A program made the translations under genes and the position numbers. The notes under the pieces are model-generated. The model made no database searches and was not told the DNA's origin. It worked only from the letters and a program-made list of their open reading frames with translations. A stretch of 10,491 nucleotides of DNA from positions 1 through 10,491 of the forward strand of contig JAFGTZ010000302.1 in NCBI GenBank assembly GCA_016938795.1, in the 5' to 3' direction. This stretch comes from Chromatiaceae bacterium (GTDB lineage: Bacteria; Pseudomonadota; Gammaproteobacteria; Chromatiales; Chromatiaceae). Below, piece by piece: positions 7,138-10,491 of this stretch (position 1 is its first letter; every line of letters begins with the position of its first letter).

Positions 7138-7167
7138 ACCCTAGCGCCCCTGCTTGGCCGTGGTCAA
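7138..7167 (-). promoter_or_regulatory. Weak candidate promoter for bchIDO
   Basis: On the minus strand TTGACC (7167-7162, 5/6 match to the -35) is followed after 18 bp by TAGGGT (7143-7138, 3/6 match to the -10). The -35 overlaps the imperfect palindrome CTTGGCCGTGGTCAAG (7153-7168), a possible operator. This would give a leader of about 185 nt before bchI. The -10 match is poor, so this is only a candidate. Confidence 0.22.
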
Positions 7168-7198
7168 GCGCGCGCGATCAATCCGCGCTCGATCAAGG
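7162..7198 (-). repeat. TTGAYC direct repeats upstream of bchI
   Basis: On the minus strand TTGATC (7196-7191), TTGATC (7181-7176) and TTGACC (7167-7162) are spaced 15 and 14 bp apart. The first two are each followed by a GCGCG-rich stretch. The first copy is part of CCTTGATCGAGCGCGG (7198-7183), repeated exactly at 8885-8900 on the plus strand upstream of ahcY. Iterated sites are typical of regulator binding; no named regulator is matched. Confidence 0.4.
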
Positions 7199-7223
7199 CC
7201 CACTGTGCGCGCCCGAGCGCTCG

Positions 7224-7233
7224 GGTTATAACC
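7224..7233. promoter_or_regulatory. GGTTATAACC palindrome
   Basis: This perfect 10-bp palindrome is AT-rich at its centre within otherwise GC-rich DNA and contains TATAAC on both strands. It could be an operator or a -10 element in either direction, but no matching -35 hexamer is visible at 16-18 bp on either side. Confidence 0.25.
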
Positions 7234-7249
7234 ATCACACATGAATTTA

Positions 7250-7264
7250 TCGGTGAGGGCTGGG
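7250..7264 (+). repeat. 15-bp dispersed intergenic repeat, copy 2
   Basis: TCGGTGAGGGCTGGG is identical to 3066-3080 and in the same orientation. It directly precedes the composite stem-loop at 7275-7336, suggesting both belong to one repeat-rich intergenic stretch. Confidence 0.5.
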
Positions 7265-7274
7265 GGATGGACAC

Positions 7275-7336
7275 GGGGGTGTCGACGGCAGGGATGCCGT
7301 CGTCAAGCCTCCATGGATGGATTCACGGCGTCCCCC
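7275..7336. repeat. Composite REP-like palindromic element
   Basis: The outer arms GGGGG (7275-7279) and CCCCC (7332-7336) enclose a strong hairpin, CGACGGCA (7283-7290) with TGCCGTCG (7295-7302) around a GGGA loop, and an 8-bp palindrome TCCATGGA (7310-7317). The phrases GGCAGGGATGCC and CATGGATGGATTCACGGCGTCC recall palindromic intergenic repeats I know from other gammaproteobacteria; that link is from memory. No transposase or target duplication is seen, so it is called as a repeat and not a mobile element. Confidence 0.5.
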
Positions 7337-7526
7337 GGGGCCATCACCCAGCCCGGAGCGCCTGAGGAAAACCAAAAAACTGATTGGCGATTGCTATAGG
7401 CTAGGCGCCCCACGGCAGACCCGCCGCTTCAGCATCCAATGTCGAGGAGGTCATTCCCATGCGCGAGCCCATGCGCAAGCGGTTCCCCACCACTACGCGC
7501 CCCGCCCCAACCCGGGAGGCAGCGGC

Positions 7527-8804
7527 ATGAGCACACCCCAGCCGCTCGAAGAAGGCCCATCCAAGGGCCTTGGTCAGATTTCGCTGCTCAGCCACGACGC
7601 GCGGCTCAAGGGACGACCGCGTCTGTGCAGCGACTGCGGGCTGTGCGACAGCTCGCTCAAGCCGCTGATGCCCACGGCCTGCGTCTTCGTCGAAAACCGC
7701 ACCGCCGCCATCGAGCAGCGTCTGCACGGACGCGCGCGCCGCCCCGACGATGAGCTGCGCTTCGGCATCCATCGCGCCCAGTACATCGCGCGGCTGCGCC
7801 GCCCCAACCCCAAGGGGCAATGGAGCGGCATGGTCACGGCGCTTGGCGCGCGCCTGCTCGACACCGGCCGGGTCGAGGCGGTCATCACCACGGGCGCGGC
7901 GCCCGGCACACGCTTCAAGGCCCAGCCGGTGCTGGCGCGCACGCCTGAGGAGATGCTCGCCAGCGCCGGCAACAAGCCCTGTCTCTCGCCCAACCTGGCG
8001 CTGCTCGATGAGGTGCGCAAGCAAGGCATCCGCCGCCTCGCCGTGGTGGCCACCAGCTGTCAGGCGCACATGCTGCGCGCGCTGGAGTCCGAGCTGGGTC
8101 TGGAGCGGCTCGACATCATTGGCATCCCGTGCAGCGACAATGTCGCCTGGGACGATCTGCAATATTTTCTCAAGACCATCTCGCGCTCGCCCGAGACCAT
8201 CGAGCACTATGAGTTCATGCAGGATTTCAGCCTCTGGATGCGCCACGAGGACGGCCACATCGAGCGGGTGAACTACATCGACTTTCCCATGGACAAGCTG
8301 CACGGCATCTTTCCCTCGGCCTGTCTGGCCTGTTTCGATTATCCGAACAGCCTCGCCGACATCACCATCGGCTACATGGGCGCGGAGCTTGGCTGGCAGT
8401 GGACCCTGGTGCGCACCGAGGCGGGCGAGGAACTCTTCGAGCTGCTGCGCCCCGACCTGGAGCTGGGCGCGCCTCTGGAGTCGGGCGATCGCACCCGGGG
8501 CATGCCGAGCTACATCGAGCGTCTCACCCATCCGCCCGGCGGCAAGCGCCCGCCGCTGCCCATCCGCCGCCTGGTGGCCTGGCTTCAGCGCACGCGCGGC
8601 CCGCGCGGCCTGGAGTTCGCGCGCGCCATCATCGAGATGAAGCTCCTGCGCAATCTGAACTATGTGCGCAGCAAGTTCGCGCGGCTTGAATCGCGCATCG
8701 TGCCAGCGGCGGTCTACCAGACGCTCGCACCCTATGCCGAGCCCTACCAGAGGCACATCGGCCGCCCGCTCGCGCCCGAGGCCAGCGAGGCGCTTGATCC
8801 CTAG
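7527..8804 (+). CDS. bciB: Divinyl (proto)chlorophyllide 8-vinyl reductase, BciB type
   Basis: BciB reduces the C8 vinyl group of 3,8-divinyl (proto)chlorophyllide a to ethyl, using reduced ferredoxin, FAD and iron-sulfur clusters; it is related to the beta subunit of F420-reducing hydrogenase (FrhB). The 425-residue product carries a [4Fe-4S]-type motif C34-x2-C37-x2-C40-x11-C52 (CSDCGLC...PTAC). Further cysteines that may bind a second cluster are C152, C178 (ATSCQAHMLRAL), C202 (GIPCSDNV) and C266-x2-C269 (ACLACFDY). The stretches HYEFMQDF, ACFDYPNSLAD and IGYMGAELGWQW closely resemble cyanobacterial and other BciB proteins, which is why BciB is preferred over other FrhB-like reductases. 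ATG at 7527 is preceded by GGGAGG (7514-7519) with 7-nt spacing; an upstream open extension runs through non-coding DNA and is excluded. It is divergent from bchI. Confidence 0.88.
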   Translation: MSTPQPLEEGPSKGLGQISLLSHDARLKGRPRLCSDCGLCDSSLKPLMPTACVFVENRTAAIEQRLHGRARRPDDELRFGIHRAQYIARLRRPNPKGQWSGMVTALGARLLDTGRVEAVITTGAAPGTRFKAQPVLARTPEEMLASAGNKPCLSPNLALLDEVRKQGIRRLAVVATSCQAHMLRALESELGLERLDIIGIPCSDNVAWDDLQYFLKTISRSPETIEHYEFMQDFSLWMRHEDGHIERVNYIDFPMDKLHGIFPSACLACFDYPNSLADITIGYMGAELGWQWTLVRTEAGEELFELLRPDLELGAPLESGDRTRGMPSYIERLTHPPGGKRPPLPIRRLVAWLQRTRGPRGLEFARAIIEMKLLRNLNYVRSKFARLESRIVPAAVYQTLAPYAEPYQRHIGRPLAPEASEALDP

Positions 8805-8820
8805 AAAGGCGCAGGACTCG

Positions 8821-8837
8821 GCCTGCCCTGGGCAGGC
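8821..8837 (+). other. Stem-loop after bciB
   Basis: A perfect 7-bp stem (GCCTGCC at 8821-8827, GGCAGGC at 8831-8837) begins 16 nt after the bciB stop. The position suits a transcript end, but no T-run follows, so it may be a processing or stability hairpin or a weak terminator. The remaining gap to 8974 has no gene. Confidence 0.4.
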
Positions 8838-8864
8838 TGGCATGAAAAGTTCGCGCCATGTCGA

Positions 8865-8870
8865 TACACT
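8865..8870 (+). promoter_or_regulatory. Weak -10-like hexamer for ahcY
   Basis: TACACT matches TATAAT at four of six positions and lies between bciB and the riboswitch, where an ahcY promoter is expected. No good -35 is found 16-18 bp upstream. It is listed only as the best candidate in the leader. Confidence 0.2.
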
Positions 8871-8877
8871 TGTGCGT

Positions 8878-8903
8878 GACCCGCCCTTGATCGAGCGCGG
8901 GTC
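8878..8903 (+). other. Stem-loop in the ahcY upstream region
   Basis: GACCCGC (8878-8884) and GCGGGTC (8897-8903) form a perfect 7-bp stem with a 12-nt loop. Most of CCTTGATCGAGCGCGG (8885-8900), also found upstream of bchI on the opposite strand, lies in the loop. It could be a DNA operator or an RNA structure upstream of the riboswitch; neither is proven. Confidence 0.3.
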
Positions 8904-8974
8904 CGAGCAACGGGACAAGCCACTTGCCCGCCTGCTGTGGGCGCAGTGTCGCGAACGCCGCGCCCACATCCATC

Positions 8975-9055
8975 TCCCGCCGAGGAGCGCTGCAACCCAA
9001 GTCATTGAATTTGGGCCAGGCTCGGGGGGAGGAACAACCGTTCCAACGGCGCTCA
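8975..9055 (+). ncRNA. SAH (S-adenosylhomocysteine) riboswitch aptamer
   Basis: The conserved SAH riboswitch core is visible. P1 pairs CCGAG (8980-8984) with CTCGG (9021-9025) and extends by four pairs beyond a G-G mismatch. The inner hairpin pairs CCCAA (8996-9000) with TTGGG (9011-9015). GGAAC (9031-9035) pairs with GTTCC (9040-9044) around AACC. The pseudoknot pairs GAGCGC (8985-8990) with GCGCTC (9049-9054). The consensus strings GAGGAGCGCTGCAAC and CCAGGCTCGG are present. SAH riboswitches sit upstream of ahcY and turn it on when SAH builds up, which fits the gene starting 28 nt downstream. Confidence 0.93.
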
Positions 9056-9091
9056 CTCAGGTTCTATCGAGGTTTGATTCACATGAGTGAG
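9052..9091 (+). promoter_or_regulatory. Riboswitch expression platform masking the ahcY start
   Basis: CTCACTCA (9052-9059) is the exact reverse complement of TGAGTGAG (9084-9091), which covers two bases of the ahcY start codon and the next two codons. The loop between them contains the GAGG ribosome-binding site (9069-9072, 10 nt before ATG). CTC at 9052-9054 is also needed for the aptamer pseudoknot, so the two pairings exclude each other. With SAH bound, the strand is held in the pseudoknot and the start is free; without SAH, the start is paired. This predicts translational control of the ON type. Confidence 0.6.
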
Positions 9092-10489
9092 TTCACTGAT
9101 TACAAGGTTGCCGACATCAAACTGGCCGATTACGGTCGCCGCGAGATTGCCATCGCCGAGACCGAGATGCCGGGTCTCATGGCCATTCGCAAGAAATACG
9201 CCGCCGAGCAGCCGCTCAAGGGCGCGCGCATTACCGGCAGCCTGCACATGACCATCCAGACCGCCGTGCTCATCGAGACCCTGGCCGATCTGGGGGCCGA
9301 CATCCGCTGGTGCTCCTGCAACATCTTCTCGACCCAGGATCATGCCGCCGCCGCCATTGCCGCACGCGGCATCCCGGTCTACGCCTGGAAGGGCGAGACG
9401 CTTGACGAGTACTGGTGGTGCACCGAGCAGGTGGTCAACTGGCCCGATGGCAAGGGGCCGAACATGATTCTCGACGACGGTGGTGACGCGACCCTGCTCA
9501 TCCACAAGGGCGTCGAGTTCGAGAAGGCCGGCGCCGTGCCCGCGCCCACCGCAGACGACAACGAAGAGTGGAGCGCCATCCTTGGTGTGCTCGGCCGCAC
9601 CTTCGCGCGCGACAAGCAGCACTGGCACAAGCTCGCCGCCGACATCAAGGGCGTGACCGAGGAGACCACCACGGGCGTGCATCGTCTCTATGAGATGGCC
9701 CGCAACGGCACCCTGCTCTTCCCCGGCATCAACGTCAACGATTCGGTCACCAAGTCGAAGTTCGACAACCTCTATGGCTGCCGCGAGTCGCTCGTCGATG
9801 GCATCAAGCGCGCCACCGACGTCATGATCGCCGGCAAGATCGCCATGGTGTGTGGCTATGGCGACGTGGGCAAGGGCAGCGCCCAGTCGCTGCGCGGCCT
9901 GGGCGCCACCGTCTGGGTCTCCGAGGTCGATCCGATCTGCGCCCTGCAGGCCGCGATGGAGGGCTTCCGCGTGGTCACCATGGACGAGGCGGCCCCGATC
10001 GCCGATATCTTCGTCACCGCCACGGGCAACAAGAACATCATCACCCACGACCACATGGCGGCCATGAAGGATCAGGCCATCGTCTGCAACATCGGTCACT
10101 TCGACAACGAGATCGACATTGCCGGCGTGAGCAAGTATCAGTGGGAGGAGATCAAGCCGCAGGTTGATCACATCATCTTCCCCGACGGCAAGCGCATCAT
10201 CATGCTCGCCAAGGGGCGTCTGGTGAACCTCGGCTGTGGCACGGGACACCCGAGCTTTGTGATGTCGAACAGCTTCACCAACCAGGTGCTCGCCCAGATC
10301 GAACTCTTCACCAAGCGCGCAGACTATCCGCTCGGCGTCTATGTGCTGCCGAAGCATCTCGACGAAGAGGTGGCGCGGCTGCATTTGGGCAAGATCGGCG
10401 CGAAACTCACGGTGCTCAGCCAGGATCAGGCCGATTACATCGGCGTGCCGGTCGAGGGGCCGTACAAGCCCGAGCACTATCGCTACTAA
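9083..10489 (+). CDS. ahcY: Adenosylhomocysteinase (SAH hydrolase)
   Basis: AhcY reversibly splits S-adenosylhomocysteine into adenosine and homocysteine, relieving product inhibition of SAM-dependent methyltransferases. The 468-residue protein has the expected length and is complete. Signature SCNIFSTQDHAAAAI is at about 78-92, the NAD-binding glycine motif GYGDVGKG at 258-265, catalytic-site residues in SVTKSKFDN (Lys224, Asp228) and EETTTGVH (about 193-200), and the C-terminal KPxHYRY that closes the neighbouring subunit's NAD site at 462-468. ATG at 9083 follows GAGG after 10 nt and is set by the riboswitch; the open frame upstream runs through the aptamer and is not coding. It is a cytosolic, usually tetrameric enzyme. 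Next to bch genes it may serve SAH made by BchM or carotenoid methylation, but it is also a general housekeeping enzyme. Confidence 0.98.
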   Translation: MSEFTDYKVADIKLADYGRREIAIAETEMPGLMAIRKKYAAEQPLKGARITGSLHMTIQTAVLIETLADLGADIRWCSCNIFSTQDHAAAAIAARGIPVYAWKGETLDEYWWCTEQVVNWPDGKGPNMILDDGGDATLLIHKGVEFEKAGAVPAPTADDNEEWSAILGVLGRTFARDKQHWHKLAADIKGVTEETTTGVHRLYEMARNGTLLFPGINVNDSVTKSKFDNLYGCRESLVDGIKRATDVMIAGKIAMVCGYGDVGKGSAQSLRGLGATVWVSEVDPICALQAAMEGFRVVTMDEAAPIADIFVTATGNKNIITHDHMAAMKDQAIVCNIGHFDNEIDIAGVSKYQWEEIKPQVDHIIFPDGKRIIMLAKGRLVNLGCGTGHPSFVMSNSFTNQVLAQIELFTKRADYPLGVYVLPKHLDEEVARLHLGKIGAKLTVLSQDQADYIGVPVEGPYKPEHYRY

Positions 10490-10491
10490 GC

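Larger units (their letters stand above)
6948..7526. other. Divergent bchI/bciB regulatory region
   Basis: This 579-bp gap has no convincing gene; frames crossing it are short, lack ribosome-binding sites and cross palindromic DNA. It should contain the promoters of bchI (leftward) and bciB (rightward). Visible elements are TTGAYC direct repeats (7162-7196), an imperfect palindrome CTTGGCCGTGGTCAAG (7153-7168), a perfect palindrome GGTTATAACC (7224-7233), a 15-bp dispersed repeat (7250-7264) and a composite stem-loop repeat (7275-7336). A check of the ACA triplets found no TGT-N12-ACA PpsR-type site, unlike the crtI start. Confidence 0.6.

Noticed and set aside
7051..7365. Short plus-strand frame in the bchI/bciB gap
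   Set aside because: No Shine-Dalgarno sequence, biased composition, and it runs through the palindromic repeat.
8838..8855. Possible sigma-54 promoter (TGGCATG...TTCGC) before ahcY
   Set aside because: The GG to GC spacing is 12 instead of the required 10, so the consensus is not met.
9053..10477. Minus-strand open frame antisense to ahcY
   Set aside because: A shadow of the highly conserved ahcY; no family features and no start signal.
1..10491. CRISPR array, tRNA, rRNA or insertion sequence
   Set aside because: No regularly spaced direct repeats, cloverleaf, rRNA-like sequence or transposase was found by eye; the repeats present are short REP-like palindromes.

Overview
The window looks like part of the photosynthesis gene region of a purple phototrophic proteobacterium, most likely a gammaproteobacterial purple sulfur bacterium (Chromatiaceae-like). 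The reasons are GC-rich DNA, adjacent bacteriochlorophyll (bch) and carotenoid (crt) genes, a BciB-type 8-vinyl reductase, and ahcY behind an S-adenosylhomocysteine (SAH) riboswitch, an arrangement known from beta- and gammaproteobacteria. The genus cannot be fixed from the sequence alone.

Left two thirds, minus strand, in transcription order: bchI (6947 to 5916), bchD (5913 to 4105) and bchO (4045 to 3158) form a tight magnesium-chelatase operon. BchI and BchD are the AAA+ motor and its adaptor; BchO is an alpha/beta hydrolase thought to assist the chelatase. After a 233-bp gap come crtI (2924 to 1365, phytoene desaturase) and crtB (1124 to 33, phytoene synthase), the first two steps of C40 carotenoid synthesis. 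The gap carries a perfect TGTCAA-N6-TTGACA palindrome of the PpsR/CrtJ type right at the crtI start, with a second, weaker copy exactly 8 bp away. This suggests that crtIB has its own redox/light-controlled promoter.

Right third, plus strand: a 579-bp divergent region (6948-7526) separates bchI from bciB (7527-8804), a ferredoxin-dependent 8-vinyl reductase of bacteriochlorophyll synthesis. It holds TTGAYC direct repeats, palindromes and a REP-like composite stem-loop. Next come a 278-bp leader with a well-formed SAH riboswitch and ahcY (9083-10489, adenosylhomocysteinase). AhcY removes SAH, the by-product of SAM-dependent methylations such as the Mg-protoporphyrin methylation that directly follows the chelatase step.

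All seven proteins belong to known families and no wholly new system is evident. The most interesting material is regulatory: the riboswitch whose pseudoknot strand can alternatively pair with the ahcY start codon, the tandem PpsR-like operators on crtI, a 16-bp sequence shared between the bchI and ahcY upstream regions, and dispersed palindromic repeats in the gaps. No tRNA, rRNA, CRISPR array, insertion sequence or broken gene was seen.
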